A stretch of 64,000 nt of DNA from NCBI RefSeq assembly GCF_963664965.1, contig NZ_OY761823.1:2498001-2562000 (forward strand), read 5' to 3'. This DNA comes from an uncultured Pseudodesulfovibrio sp. Its GTDB lineage: Bacteria; Desulfobacterota; Desulfovibrionia; Desulfovibrionales; Desulfovibrionaceae. Positions 26,557 to 36,730 of the stretch are shown piece after piece (the first letter of the stretch is position 1; each line of letters begins with the position of its first letter). Below the pieces are notes generated by a model. It was given only the letters and a program-made list of their open reading frames with translations. It did no database searches and was not told the DNA's origin. The position numbers and the translations under genes were made by a program.

Positions 26557-27306
26557 ATGACTAAAATAGGCATTATCGGCGGTAGCGGACTCGACAATCC
26601 TGACATTCTTCATGGTGCAAAGGATGTCGAAGTAACCACTCCCTATGGTCACTCCACTGCTCCGCTCATGGAAGGCACCATCGCAGGCAAGGAAGTTGCC
26701 ATCCTGGCACGACATGGTCGGGAACACACCATCCCGCCCACTCACGTCAATTACAGGGCAAACATCGTTGCTCTCAAGGATGCCGGGTGTGATGTCATTC
26801 TTGCAACCACAGCCTGCGGTTCCTTGCGAGAGGAAATCGACCGGGGCCATCTGGTTATTCTCGATCAATTCATTGACTTCACCCGCCTGCGACACCTTTC
26901 GTTCCATGATGAGTTTGCTCCTCATGGTGCGGTACATACTGCTATGGCAGACCCATTCGACGCTTCCCTGCGTGCACTCATGAATGACACCTGCGAACAG
27001 ATGGGAATAGTTCACCATAAAAAAGGAACCGTCGTAACCATTGAAGGCTCTCGCTTCTCTACCAGAGCAGAATCGAACATGTTTCGCATGTGGGGGGCGG
27101 ATGTCATCAATATGAGCGTTGCTCCGGAATGCATTCTCGCCAATGAGGCGGGAATTCCATATGCGGCGGTTGCCATGAGCACGGATTACGATTGCTGGAA
27201 AACCGACGAAGCTCCGGTGACTTGGGATGAAATCCTTGAAGTCTTCAAGGGCAATGTCGAAAAAGTCACATCCCTGCTCACCAAAGTCATTGAACAAATG
27301 GACTGA
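26557..27306 (+). CDS. mtnP: S-methyl-5'-thioadenosine phosphorylase
   Basis: Splits methylthioadenosine with phosphate into adenine and methylthioribose-1-phosphate. The 249 residues show IGGSGLDN (phosphate loop), ARHGREHTIPPTHVNYRAN, and STDYDCW, whose two Asp residues are those that read the 6-amino group of adenine in human MTAP; this favours adenine over hypoxanthine substrates. Lies between apt (which recycles the adenine) and a deaminase gene. Confidence 0.93.
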   Translation: MTKIGIIGGSGLDNPDILHGAKDVEVTTPYGHSTAPLMEGTIAGKEVAILARHGREHTIPPTHVNYRANIVALKDAGCDVILATTACGSLREEIDRGHLVILDQFIDFTRLRHLSFHDEFAPHGAVHTAMADPFDASLRALMNDTCEQMGIVHHKKGTVVTIEGSRFSTRAESNMFRMWGADVINMSVAPECILANEAGIPYAAVAMSTDYDCWKTDEAPVTWDEILEVFKGNVEKVTSLLTKVIEQMD

Positions 27307-27313
27307 TCCGCTC

Positions 27314-28663
27314 ATGCAAACAAACAATTCAGCTGCGTCCAAACAGACGCCATGTGATCTGCTCATCAGGGCGGATGTAATTGTTACCCAAAACGACACC
27401 CGCGATGTGATTCGGAACGCGGGTGTCGCCGTTTCGGACGGCATCATTCTGGCTGTCGGGACATATGCCGATCTTGATGCACTTTATGTCCCTGCATCCC
27501 GTCTCGACATGGCCGGGAAAATGCTCATGCCCGGGCTGGTCAACGGACATACGCATCTTCCCATGACTCTTTTCAGAGGATTTGCCGACGACCTGCCGCT
27601 CATGGAATGGTTGGAAGACCACATTTGGCCGGTAGAATTCCAATTGACTGAGGAAATGCTGAAAATCGGTGCAAAAATTGGATGTGCCGAACTTATCCGA
27701 ACCGGCTGCACCGCCTTTCTCAACGGTTATTTCAATGAGCACGTCACAGGAGATACGGCTTCAAGTGCCGGACTTCGTGCTGTACTCGGGGAAGGCTTTT
27801 TCCATTTCCCGTCACCGATGTATCCCACAGCGGAAGATTGCTGGAAAACACTTCGCGCACTTGCAGCCCGTTATGAGGGGGCTTCCCGCATTCGCACGGC
27901 AATAACCCCTCATGCAGCGTTCACCGTCAATCCGGATGAGCTGAAAACAAGTTTCGCATTGGCTGAAGAATTGGATGTCCCGTGGCAGATTCATTTGGCT
28001 GAATCCCCTGCTGAAACGGCTGTATGTCTGGAGAAACATGGAAAACGTCCTGTCGAACTGTTGCGAGACCTCGATTTGCTTACCTCTCGGACCACACTGC
28101 ATCATTGTGTTGACGTGACGGATGAAGAGATAGCCGCAATCGCCGAAGGAAAAACCAAGGTCGTTCATAACCCGGCATCCAATCTGAAACTCTGTTCAGG
28201 TATGGCCCCCGTTCAGAAGATGGTTGACGCAGGGGTGACTGTCGGACTCGGAACTGATGGGGCATCCAGCAATAATCAACTGAACATGTTCCGCGACATG
28301 GCTCTTGCGGCATTGATCGGAAAAGTCAAAAGCAACCATGCATCCGCAGTTAATGCCCAAACCGCATTGGATATGGCAACCCGTGGATCGGCAGCCTGTC
28401 TCGGCTGGCCAGAACTGGGCCGCATCGAAAAAGGATGTCCGGCCGACATTATCGCTCTGGAGCTTTCAAGCCCGAACCTGATGCCCGCCTATGACTGCGT
28501 TTCCCATGCCGTATATGCTGCAACAGGAATGGAAGTGTGCATGACCATGGTAGCGGGAGAGATTCTCTACATGTATGGAGAATACAAAACAATGGACATT
28601 TCAGGGCTGAAAAAGGAGGCAGAAAAGGCTTCTCGATGGGTTTTTTCCAAGTCGAAAAAATAA
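27314..28663 (+). CDS. mtaD: 5-methylthioadenosine/S-adenosylhomocysteine deaminase (amidohydrolase)
   Basis: Start at ATG 27314, eight bases behind the mtnP stop; an upstream in-frame ATG overlaps mtnP. The 449-residue amidohydrolase has the metal motif NGHTHLP, the later His in TPHAAF and IHLAESP, and the Asp in GTDGASSNN. Deaminates methylthioadenosine or adenosylhomocysteine to the inosine forms. With mtnP and apt this gives two routes for SAM by-products. Substrate preference within the family cannot be fixed by eye. Confidence 0.9.
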   Translation: MQTNNSAASKQTPCDLLIRADVIVTQNDTRDVIRNAGVAVSDGIILAVGTYADLDALYVPASRLDMAGKMLMPGLVNGHTHLPMTLFRGFADDLPLMEWLEDHIWPVEFQLTEEMLKIGAKIGCAELIRTGCTAFLNGYFNEHVTGDTASSAGLRAVLGEGFFHFPSPMYPTAEDCWKTLRALAARYEGASRIRTAITPHAAFTVNPDELKTSFALAEELDVPWQIHLAESPAETAVCLEKHGKRPVELLRDLDLLTSRTTLHHCVDVTDEEIAAIAEGKTKVVHNPASNLKLCSGMAPVQKMVDAGVTVGLGTDGASSNNQLNMFRDMALAALIGKVKSNHASAVNAQTALDMATRGSAACLGWPELGRIEKGCPADIIALELSSPNLMPAYDCVSHAVYAATGMEVCMTMVAGEILYMYGEYKTMDISGLKKEAEKASRWVFSKSKK

Positions 28664-28681
28664 AAAAAATACCTAAAAAAC

Positions 28682-28711
28682 TTGACAACACCCCCCTTGG
28701 GTGCATATCGA
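28682..28711 (+). promoter_or_regulatory. Possible promoter of the PxxKW gene
   Basis: TTGACA (28682-28687), 18 bases, TATCGA (28706-28711). The -35 is perfect, the -10 poor. Confidence 0.4.
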
Positions 28712-28791
28712 ATTCTGCTCTTACACCAAACACGAAATTTTTTGCTGCTAGCATATTGTGAGCCGCATCATTTTTAGGAGGAAGGCATAAA

Positions 28792-29076
28792 ATGGCCAAG
28801 AAGAAAATTGTTTCCCTGGAAGGCGCTGTCAAAACCGACGCAGGTCTGAGCTACAAAGGTATCATCATGGAACCTGTAGTTGAAAAATGTGAAGGTTGTG
28901 AGCGTGTTGTCGCCTTTGAAGGTGACAACTACTGCCCGACCTACGCCCAGCCCGAAAAGAAGTGGGCACATGGTGTCTGCAACTTTGCCACCCACGTCCG
29001 TGCAGAAATGGACAAGGCCGGCAAGGTCAAGGTCAACCCGCTCAAGGCATCCAAGCGCGCTGCCCGCGGTCGCTAG
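28792..29076 (+). CDS. PxxKW family cysteine-rich protein
   Basis: A 94-residue basic protein with four Cys (CEGCERV, YCPTY, VCNF) that could bind a metal, and the name-giving PEKKW motif near residue 55; the tail is Lys/Arg-rich. The family is known mainly from sulfate-reducing delta-proteobacteria and has no assigned function. AGGAGGAAGG precedes the ATG. It is monocistronic, between its own promoter and a strong terminator. Confidence 0.9.
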   Translation: MAKKKIVSLEGAVKTDAGLSYKGIIMEPVVEKCEGCERVVAFEGDNYCPTYAQPEKKWAHGVCNFATHVRAEMDKAGKVKVNPLKASKRAARGR

Positions 29077-29090
29077 ACCAATTGAGACTA

Positions 29091-29122
29091 AAAAAAGGCG
29101 GGGCTTGTCCCCGCCTTTTTTT
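29091..29122. terminator. Terminator after the PxxKW gene
   Basis: AAAAAGGCGGGG/CCCCGCCTTTTT with loop CTTGT-like centre and seven T; A-rich on the left, so it can work in both directions. Confidence 0.92.
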
Positions 29123-29177
29123 GTTTATACGGTCTGTTTCGATTTATATCGCTGCAATATAACCAACCGGAGATCTC

Positions 29178-30398
29178 ATGGACGCTCTTTTCACCATTCT
29201 CGACACTCAGACGGAAGCCGTTGTCGATCTTCAAACGAAGTTGACAGCCATCCCTGCCCTCGGCCCCAAAAACGGGGGAGACGGGGAAAAGGCGAAAGCC
29301 GAATTCCTTCTCTCGCACCTCAAAGATATTGGAATCAAAGATATTCGGGAACTCAAGGCTCCGGATTCCGAGGTTTCCTGTGGGTATCGCCCGAATATCG
29401 TTGCAGTTCTGCCCGGTAAGAATACTGAAAGGACACTGTGGGTCATTTCTCACATAGATGTGGTGCCTCCGGGAGATCTCAATCTCTGGAATTCCGATCC
29501 ATACACCGTCGTGCGTGATGGCGACACTCTTATTGGTCGCGGAGTCGAGGACAATCAGCAGGGAATCGTTTCCTCTCTCCTGACAGCACAGGCTCTGATT
29601 GAGAACGGCGTGACTCCGGAAATCAATTTCGGAATGATTTTTGTCGCAGACGAGGAAACCGGAAACAACTTCGGAATGAGCTACCTCGTTCAGGAGCATG
29701 AAGATCTCTTCGGAAAAGACGACCTCTTTCTGGTGCCTGATTTCGGTGAACCGAGTTCTGAAATGGTTGAGATCGCTGAAAAGTCCATGTTCTGGCTCAA
29801 GGTCACTGTCGAAGGGAAACAGTGCCACGCATCCACCCCCAATCAGGGGCTGAATACGCTTATCCCCACGGCGGCGCTCATTCTCAAGGTCAAAAAACTT
29901 GAACAGATTTTCGATGCGGAAAACCCGTTGTTCGACCCGCCCTGCTCCACTTTCGAGCCGACAAAGAAGGAAGCCAACGTGGAAAACGTCAACACCATTC
30001 CGGGACGTGACGTGTTCTACATTGATTCCCGGGTGTTGCCGGAATACGACCTTGATGAAATTCTTGCGAAGATCAAGGAGTACGGCGTAGAAGTCGAAGA
30101 GGAATACGGCGTTAAGGTCACATTTGAAGTGGCCATGCGTGAACAGGCTGCTCCCGCCACTCCCGAAGACAGCGAAGTTGTCCAAAAGGCCATAAAGAGC
30201 ATCAAGAAAGTTTACGACAACAACCCTCGCCCTGTCGGCGTGGGAGGCGGCACCGTCGCCGCAGGCCTGCGTCACATAGGCCATAACGCCGTTGTATGGG
30301 CTACATTGAATCACAATGCACATCAGCCGAATGAATCGGCATCCATCAAAAGCACTATCGGTGATGCCAAGGTTATCGCCGACATGCTCCTGTCGTAA
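29178..30398 (+). CDS. M20 family metallo-hydrolase (ArgE/DapE/CPG2 type)
   Basis: A 406-residue zinc amidohydrolase. Metal-binding features: SHIDVVPPGD (first His/Asp), GRGVEDNQQG, the catalytic pair VADEETGNNFG, and the C-terminal NHNAHQPNES. A lid/dimerisation domain is inserted from about 190 to 310 (KVTVEGKQCHASTPNQG). The substrate is not evident; candidates are acylated amino acids, succinyl-diaminopimelate or dipeptides. It precedes mnmG by 18 bases. Confidence 0.88.
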   Translation: MDALFTILDTQTEAVVDLQTKLTAIPALGPKNGGDGEKAKAEFLLSHLKDIGIKDIRELKAPDSEVSCGYRPNIVAVLPGKNTERTLWVISHIDVVPPGDLNLWNSDPYTVVRDGDTLIGRGVEDNQQGIVSSLLTAQALIENGVTPEINFGMIFVADEETGNNFGMSYLVQEHEDLFGKDDLFLVPDFGEPSSEMVEIAEKSMFWLKVTVEGKQCHASTPNQGLNTLIPTAALILKVKKLEQIFDAENPLFDPPCSTFEPTKKEANVENVNTIPGRDVFYIDSRVLPEYDLDEILAKIKEYGVEVEEEYGVKVTFEVAMREQAAPATPEDSEVVQKAIKSIKKVYDNNPRPVGVGGGTVAAGLRHIGHNAVVWATLNHNAHQPNESASIKSTIGDAKVIADMLLS

Positions 30399-30416
30399 GG
30401 CAGGAGCGGAGGGCAT

Positions 30417-32300
30417 ATGTTGAAAAAGGCCCCCTTTCCCGAGAAATTCGACCTCATCGTCGTCGGTGCAGGCCATGCCGGTTGTGAAGCCGCCATGGCC
30501 GCATCGCGTCTCGGCCTGAAAACCCTGCTGCTGACCATCAACGCAGACCGCATTGGGCATCTTTCCTGCAATCCTGCCATTGGCGGGCTTGCCAAAGGCC
30601 ATATGGTCAAGGAGATTGATGCACTTGGCGGCATGATGGGCCTCTGGGCCGACGCCGCAGGCATTCAATTTCGCATTCTCAACACCCGCAAGGGCCCTGC
30701 CGTCAGGTCCAGTCGGGCGCAGATTGATCGTGCCGAATACATGCGCGTCGTGCAGAAGGATATTTTCAATCAGGAAAATCTCTGGGTTTTTCAGGATACT
30801 GCGGACGTCATTCTGACTGAAAACGGTCGTGCGTGCGGCATTCAGACCGAACTCGGCGAAATCATCAAGTCAACATCTGTCCTGTTGACAACCGGGACCT
30901 TTCTCAAAGGGCTCGTGCATGTCGGCATGAACAACTTTAGTAGCGGACGTATGGGTGACCCTGCATCCAATGGTTTGTCCGACAGCTTGCGTGACATCGG
31001 TTTTGAGCTGGGACGACTGAAGACTGGCACAACCCCTCGTCTTCTCAAGGCGTCAATCGATTTTGACAAGATGGAGATACAGCCGGGTGACAATCCGCCC
31101 AAACCGTTCAGTTTTCGCAATAAAACGGTCCCCATGCCGCAGGTCCCCTGCTACCTGACTTACACCAACCCTGACGCTCACGAAGCCATCCGTTCCGGAT
31201 TTGACCGTTCTCCCATGTTTACGGGAGTAATTGAAGGAACCGGCGCCAGATATTGCCCGTCCATCGAAGACAAGGTCGCCCGCTTTCCGGAAAAAGACCG
31301 TCATCAGGTGTTTGTAGAGCCGGAAGGACTCGATCATCCGGAAATGTATCCAAGCGGTATTCCGACGAGTCTGCCGTTTGATGTACAGAAGAAAATGGTC
31401 GCGGCTATCGTCGGACTCGAAAATGCCCAGATAGTCCGCCCCGGCTACGCCATTGAATATGATTTTGTTCCGCCGACCCAACTCAAGCCCACGCTTGAGA
31501 CCAAGCTTCTTCCCGGTCTATACCTCGCAGGCCAGATCAACGGAACCTCTGGTTACGAAGAAGCCGCAGCGCAAGGACTTTGGGCCGCAATCAACGTTGC
31601 TCGCCAACAACAGGGGCAAGCCTCCTTCCTGCTGTCTCGCGATCAGGCATACATGGCCGTCCTTGTTGATGATCTTGTCACCAAAGGCACACAGGAGCCA
31701 TATCGCATGTTTACCTCGCGTGCCGAGCACCGACTCTTATTGAGGGAAGGCAACGCGGATGAGCGGTTGACAGCTATTGGCCGTGATGTCGGGTTGGTGG
31801 ATGATGCTCACTGGAAGCTGTTTTCCGACAAAATGGCAAAAATGAAGGTTGCTCTTGAGGCGATGAAAAACATTCGTATCAGGCCGAATGCAGAAACCCG
31901 TGAGAAGCTTGACAAGATTGGTGCGGCGACTCCGGGCAAGGCTGTTGAGCTTGCGGCACTATTGCGTCAACCTCAGATGGAAATTGAAAGACTGTCAATC
32001 TTTTATCCAGAACTTGAAGGATTGGATGAAGAAATCCTGCGGGAAGTTGAAACGCAGGTAAGGTATGAAGGTTATTTGAAAAAGCAGGAAGAACTTGTCG
32101 CGAAATTCAAGCTTCTTGAAGATGTCGCCCTGCCGCAGGAAATTGATTATGAAGAAGTTTCCGGCCTGACTCGTGAGGTCATTGAGAAACTGACGAGTGT
32201 CGCCCCGATGACCTTGGGACAGGCAAGCAGGATTTCCGGCATCACCCCTGCGGCCATCAGCTGTCTTGAAATCCATTTGAAAAAAATGGGATTTCTGTAA
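30417..32300 (+). CDS. mnmG: tRNA uridine-5-carboxymethylaminomethyl modification enzyme MnmG
   Basis: FAD protein (GidA) that with MnmE modifies U34 of certain tRNAs. FAD motif [19 protein letters not shown] (22-40), the family signatures [12 protein letters not shown] and [13 protein letters not shown], and the C-terminal MnmE/tRNA-binding helices are all present in 627 residues. GGAGGG precedes the ATG. Downstream, 32301-32424 carries only a promoter-like pair. Confidence 0.98.
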   Translation: MLKKAPFPEKFDLIVVGAGHAGCEAAMAASRLGLKTLLLTINADRIGHLSCNPAIGGLAKGHMVKEIDALGGMMGLWADAAGIQFRILNTRKGPAVRSSRAQIDRAEYMRVVQKDIFNQENLWVFQDTADVILTENGRACGIQTELGEIIKSTSVLLTTGTFLKGLVHVGMNNFSSGRMGDPASNGLSDSLRDIGFELGRLKTGTTPRLLKASIDFDKMEIQPGDNPPKPFSFRNKTVPMPQVPCYLTYTNPDAHEAIRSGFDRSPMFTGVIEGTGARYCPSIEDKVARFPEKDRHQVFVEPEGLDHPEMYPSGIPTSLPFDVQKKMVAAIVGLENAQIVRPGYAIEYDFVPPTQLKPTLETKLLPGLYLAGQINGTSGYEEAAAQGLWAAINVARQQQGQASFLLSRDQAYMAVLVDDLVTKGTQEPYRMFTSRAEHRLLLREGNADERLTAIGRDVGLVDDAHWKLFSDKMAKMKVALEAMKNIRIRPNAETREKLDKIGAATPGKAVELAALLRQPQMEIERLSIFYPELEGLDEEILREVETQVRYEGYLKKQEELVAKFKLLEDVALPQEIDYEEVSGLTREVIEKLTSVAPMTLGQASRISGITPAAISCLEIHLKKMGFL

Positions 32301-32317
32301 CAGTATTATGCAGAGTG

Positions 32318-32346
32318 TTGACATGACGGTCTGCTCTGACTAATTA
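32318..32346 (+). promoter_or_regulatory. Possible promoter of the corC-lnt-prfB set
   Basis: TTGACA (32318-32323), 17 bases, TAATTA (32341-32346). Confidence 0.4.
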
Positions 32347-32424
32347 TTTTTTCTACACTGTACGTTACTGCAATTTTTTGTTTTAAGCAGCGTATCATAC
32401 CCACATTTATCAAGGAGTCTGATC

Positions 32425-33243
32425 TTGGACGAAGGGTCTGACAGTCGATTCTCACATATTTTCAAGAAATTATTTGGTTCTAACGGCCAACAGTTGGAAG
32501 AACACATCCTCGAAGCCAAAGCAGAAGGCGAAATCGAGGGTGACGAAGTTTCCATGCTGCTCAACGTTCTGGACTTTGACGACAAGCAGGTCACAGAAAT
32601 AATGGTCCCGCGAACGGACATGGCCTGTGCAGACGCCCAAAGCACGGTGAAAGATATCGCCGATATAATTATCAGTCAGGGCGCTCATTCCCGTATTCCC
32701 ATCTATCAGGATACCAAGGACCATATCATTGGCGTGGTTCATGCCAAAGACCTGCTCAAGCCTCTTCTCGAAGGACTTGGCAACACTCCCATACGCGATC
32801 TGATGCGCCCCGCCCTTTTTGTACCGGAAGAACTTTGCCTTGACGACGTCCTATCTGCCTTCAAGCGCGAAAAGCTTCATATGGCGATCGTACAGGACGA
32901 ATACGGCGGTACCTCCGGCATGGTAACCATGGAAGATGTCCTTGAGGAAATCGTCGGAGAAATCGCAGATGAATATGATCAGGAGCGTCCTGAAGAAATT
33001 CAGATGCTGTCTGATGACACTTTCATTGTTTCCGGCCGCGTTCCGCTTGATGAAGTCTGCGAAAAATGCGCCTTGGAACTGGAAAGCGGCGACGTTGATT
33101 CCGTCGGCGGTTTTCTGGCTGCAATGGCTGGACGCATTCCGCATAATGGTGAATTTTTCACGTTTGACGGAAAACGATTTACCGTCCTCGAAGCAGACGA
33201 ACGGCAAGTCTGGTCAATCAAAATTGAACCCATTCAAGGCTGA
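32425..33243 (+). CDS. CBS-domain hemolysin/CorC-like protein
   Basis: Starts at TTG 32425 with AAGGAG seven bases upstream. The 272 residues comprise two CBS domains (about 60-185, with VPRTDM, SRIPIYQD, YGGTSGMVTMEDVLEEIVGEI) and a C-terminal transporter-associated CorC_HlyC domain. It lacks the membrane DUF21 part of longer relatives, like E. coli YbeX. As in E. coli it lies directly before lnt. The family is linked to magnesium/cobalt handling, but the mechanism is unclear. Confidence 0.92.
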   Translation: MDEGSDSRFSHIFKKLFGSNGQQLEEHILEAKAEGEIEGDEVSMLLNVLDFDDKQVTEIMVPRTDMACADAQSTVKDIADIIISQGAHSRIPIYQDTKDHIIGVVHAKDLLKPLLEGLGNTPIRDLMRPALFVPEELCLDDVLSAFKREKLHMAIVQDEYGGTSGMVTMEDVLEEIVGEIADEYDQERPEEIQMLSDDTFIVSGRVPLDEVCEKCALELESGDVDSVGGFLAAMAGRIPHNGEFFTFDGKRFTVLEADERQVWSIKIEPIQG

Positions 33244-33246
33244 TCC

Positions 33247-34752
33247 GTGTTCAAACTCGTTCTGATCGCGACCATTGGAGCATGGCTTGGCTATGCAAAT
33301 CCCATTTTCCAGTTCCCCCTTGCCGTTTTGGCATTTCCCCTCGGCCTTGCTTGGATAGGCTTCCGGGCCACCTCCAAACGCAATGCCTTCAAGTTCGGCT
33401 GGCTGGCCGGTCTGCTCGCAGGTATCGGCTGTTTTTACTGGATGGTCATTCCCGTTGAAATATACGGAGGACTTCCGTGGTTCATCGCCCTGCCGTGCCC
33501 AGTGCTTCTGTCTGCCTTCATGGGAATTTATTACGGCCTGTTTTCTTTGGGAATGTACTATGCCGGAAGGCAAATCGAAAGCATCCCACTCTGCCTGCTT
33601 GCAGGACTGAGTTGGGCTTCTCTGGAAATGTTGACCAGTCAACTTTTTTCAGGGTTTCCGTGGATGAACCTGTCTTCGGCATTTGCTCCCTGGCCATTTG
33701 CCGTTCAAATGGCGTCTGTGGTCGGTGCGTACGGCCTGTCAGGCATATTGGCGACTCTGGCGGTAGCGCTGCTGCTCTATTCGACCTACCGCAGTGCCCT
33801 GCTTTTTTCCGTTGGCCTGACGGCATTTCTGGTTGCATTCGGCTTTTACCGTATCAACACCATTGATGATTCCAATGCCGATTACATGATCTCCCTTGTG
33901 CAGGGAAACGTTGAACAGGGAATGAAATGGGAACCAAAGTATCAGCGGGAAACGGTCAAAAAATATGCAAAACTGACCTTGGAAGCAGTAGAAAAGAATG
34001 ATCCCCGCATTGTGATCTGGCCGGAAACAGCCATGCCTTTTTACATGCAGGACCGCACCCTCCTGCGTAAGGCTGTGGAAACACTTGCACGGGGAACAAA
34101 GACAAACATCATCACTGGTTCTCCCGCTTACCGTGTCACGAACATGAAGACCAACGACTATGTCTTGTACAACCGGGCATGGCTCATGGACGATACAGGG
34201 CGGACTACGCAATCATACGACAAAGAACATCTCGTCCCGTTCGGCGAATACATGCCGTTTGAAGAGTTAATTCCCTTCGACAAGCTGGTTCAGGCGGCAG
34301 GAGACTTCGTGTCGGGAACTCAAAACAAGCCGCTTATGCTTGATGGCGTTGCTCTTGGCATGCTGATCTGCTATGAAGCGATTTTCCCGGAGCTTGCACA
34401 AAAGCAGGTTGAACGCGGAGCCAGTGCTCTTTTGAATATCAGTAATGACGCATGGTTCGGCGAGACCTCTGCTCCGAGGCAGCACCTCAACCTGACCATC
34501 ATGCGTGCCGTTGAACAAGGGCGATGGCTTGTGCGGTGCACCAATACCGGAATTTCCGCATTTATTGACCCCGTTGGTCGCATCACAGCCGTAAGCAACC
34601 AATTTCAAGCTGAAACTTTGAGCGCAAAGATTGCGCCCATCAAAAAAACGACCATTTACCATCAGGAATTTTCCTGGATAGGTCCGGCAACATATATTTT
34701 AACCATTCTCAGTTTTTGCTGGATTACTTTTGCTGCAAGAGAACAGAATTAA
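33247..34752 (+). CDS. lnt: Apolipoprotein N-acyltransferase
   Basis: Adds the third acyl chain to lipoproteins in the inner membrane, allowing their sorting to the outer membrane. Start GTG 33247, three bases after the corC stop. Six or so N-terminal membrane segments are followed by a nitrilase-like periplasmic domain with the catalytic Glu in WPETAMPF, Lys in DKEHLVPFGE and Cys in LICYEAIFP; a last helix ends the 501 residues. Confidence 0.96.
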   Translation: MFKLVLIATIGAWLGYANPIFQFPLAVLAFPLGLAWIGFRATSKRNAFKFGWLAGLLAGIGCFYWMVIPVEIYGGLPWFIALPCPVLLSAFMGIYYGLFSLGMYYAGRQIESIPLCLLAGLSWASLEMLTSQLFSGFPWMNLSSAFAPWPFAVQMASVVGAYGLSGILATLAVALLLYSTYRSALLFSVGLTAFLVAFGFYRINTIDDSNADYMISLVQGNVEQGMKWEPKYQRETVKKYAKLTLEAVEKNDPRIVIWPETAMPFYMQDRTLLRKAVETLARGTKTNIITGSPAYRVTNMKTNDYVLYNRAWLMDDTGRTTQSYDKEHLVPFGEYMPFEELIPFDKLVQAAGDFVSGTQNKPLMLDGVALGMLICYEAIFPELAQKQVERGASALLNISNDAWFGETSAPRQHLNLTIMRAVEQGRWLVRCTNTGISAFIDPVGRITAVSNQFQAETLSAKIAPIKKTTIYHQEFSWIGPATYILTILSFCWITFAAREQN

Positions 34753-34766
34753 AGGACACTCAGATA

Positions 34767-35880
34767 ATGCTTGAATACCCCGAAATGAAAGCCTCCTCTT
34801 CGGAGCTTCTGGAAAAATTTGAAACCCTTTGGGGGCGTCTTTGACTATGTCGAGACGAAGCAGCGACTCGATGAAATAGAAACAGAACTCTCCAAACCGG
34901 GCGCATGGGACAAGCCGGATGCCTTGACGCCGGTTCTCAAGGAAAAGAGCCAGCTTTCCACCAAATTGCAGATGTATGACGACCTTGCAGAAGCCAAGGA
35001 CGATCTTGAAGCATGGCTTGAACTCGCACAGGACGCCGCAGACGATGAAGCCCTCGGCGCATTGGAAGCACAGGTAGCTCTCTTCAGGGAACGACTTGGA
35101 AGTGTTGAACTTGCTACCATGTTCGCCTTTGAGCATGACAAAAACAACGCCATTCTTGAAATCCATCCCGGAGCCGGTGGTGTTGAATCTCAGGATTGGG
35201 CCGAAATGCTGTTGCGTATGTACAACCGTTATGCCGAACGAAAAGGGTTCAAAGTCAGTCAACTGGACTTCCAACCCGGCGACGAAGCGGGCATCAAAAG
35301 CGTCACACTGCAAGTAGAAGGCCTCTACGCCTACGGGCTGCTCAAGGGAGAGGCCGGGGTTCACCGCCTTATCCGCATTTCTCCATTCGACTCTTCTGGT
35401 CGTCGTCATACGTCTTTCGCCTCAGTGGATGTCTATCCCGACATGGATGAAGACATCGAGATCGAAGTCAAGGACGAGGATCTTCGAATAGACACTTTCA
35501 GGTCCAGCGGCCCCGGAGGCCAGAGCGTTAACAAAACGAGTTCTGCCGTTCGTATTACGCACATACCGACAGGAATCGTTGCTCAGTGCCAGAATGAAAA
35601 ATCTCAGCACAGAAACAAGGCGACAGCGCTACGTCTCGTCAAAGCCCGTCTTTATGAACAGGAACTGAAAAAAATCGAAGAAAGCCGCAGGCAGGACTAT
35701 CAGGCCAAAGAGGCCATCGCCTGGGGAAGTCAGATACGGACATACACCCTGCAACCATACCGACTGGTCAAAGATCATCGTTCCAACTGCGAAAACGGTA
35801 ATGTGGAAGCATTCCTTGACGGAGATCTGGACGAGATGATCCGAAACCACCTATTATTCATCCATGCCAAAGGAAAATAA
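34767..35880 (+). CDS. prfB: Peptide chain release factor 2 (programmed +1 frameshift)
   Basis: Recognises UGA and UAA. Frame one runs from ATG 34767 through codon 25 (CTT) to an in-frame UGA at 34842-34844; translation continues after a +1 shift at GAC 34843, giving 370 residues. With that numbering the SPF tripeptide falls at 205-207 and GGQ at 250-252, as in E. coli. A conceptual translation that ignores the shift would start inside. The 3' end overlaps the next gene by 17 bases. Confidence 0.97.
34830..34845 (+). promoter_or_regulatory. prfB autoregulatory frameshift site
   Basis: TGGGGGCGTCTTTGAC matches the RF2 signal: an internal Shine-Dalgarno (GGGGG), a short spacer, slippery CTT, UGA and a following C. 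Low RF2 lets the ribosome shift and make more RF2. Confidence 0.96.
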
Positions 35881-36718
35881 CATCACATTTCCCCAGAATG
35901 AGCTTGCGACTGAACTTGCAATGCTCCAAAAGGAACTCGGTAGCCATTTCGATTCATCCAATGGAACGAAGCTGGCAGAATCATTGTGGGTTTTCAGACA
36001 GATAGAAGGCCTGTCCACAGAACAGTGGGACTCTCTTTCATCCAAGCACGATCTCGCACAATGGATCACCCTGCCTCTTGATGGCGATGCGTTTCCACAC
36101 CTGAACAGGTTGCAGAAAACGCTCGAAAGACTTGCCTACCAGACGGAACACGATCCCCTGACAGGCCTTGCCAATCGTCGAGCCTTCGACCGTATTCTGG
36201 ATATCGAAATGGAGCGCTCCAAGCGTGCCAAGACCCCACTGTCTCTGGCAATCTTTGATCTCGATAATTTCAAGAAGGTCAATGATACGTACGGGCATCC
36301 CAAAGGCGATGAAGTGCTGGTCGAATTTGCGAAAAAGCTTCAGGAAACCACCAGGCGTTACGATCTGGCCGCACGTTTCGGCGGCGAGGAGTTCGCGCTT
36401 ATCATGGCCGGTTCCGGATTGGTGAAAGCCCAACGGTTACTCACCCGACTTCTCAAGGAATTCAAGGAAATAGAATTCGAAAATCCTGAAGACAACGGCA
36501 CATTCAACGTAACCTGTTCTGTTGGCCTCACCTGCTACAAAGGGTCCGTGAATATTGAAATCAGCGAACTGATCGAACTGGCTGACGGTGCTCTCTATGA
36601 GGCCAAACTGGCTGGAAAGGATCAGGTCAAGGTTTCAAGGCTACCCTTTGTGGACAACGTTCCAGACGACACTCTGGTCCATGCAAACGAAAAGCAATTC
36701 CTGTTCGGCGGGAAATAA
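35864..36718 (+). CDS. Diguanylate cyclase (GGDEF domain)
   Basis: Makes cyclic di-GMP. The N-terminal 90 residues are helical without a recognised sensor; the GGDEF domain covers about 95-265 with metal Asp132 (FDLDNF), active motif GGEEF at 173-177 and an intact product-inhibition site R164-x-x-D167 five residues before it. No membrane segment, so cytoplasmic. The start lies inside the end of prfB, and a FlhG-like gene follows after 12 bases. Confidence 0.92.
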   Translation: MPKENNITFPQNELATELAMLQKELGSHFDSSNGTKLAESLWVFRQIEGLSTEQWDSLSSKHDLAQWITLPLDGDAFPHLNRLQKTLERLAYQTEHDPLTGLANRRAFDRILDIEMERSKRAKTPLSLAIFDLDNFKKVNDTYGHPKGDEVLVEFAKKLQETTRRYDLAARFGGEEFALIMAGSGLVKAQRLLTRLLKEFKEIEFENPEDNGTFNVTCSVGLTCYKGSVNIEISELIELADGALYEAKLAGKDQVKVSRLPFVDNVPDDTLVHANEKQFLFGGK

Positions 36719-36730
36719 CGGAGACAGGAT

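Noticed and set aside
29088-30668. 526-codon frame opposite the M20 hydrolase and mnmG start
   Set aside because: Runs across a terminator and two well-conserved genes; translation has no family features.
34819-35880. prfB starting at 34819
   Set aside because: This is only the second frame of the programmed frameshift gene; the true start is 34767.
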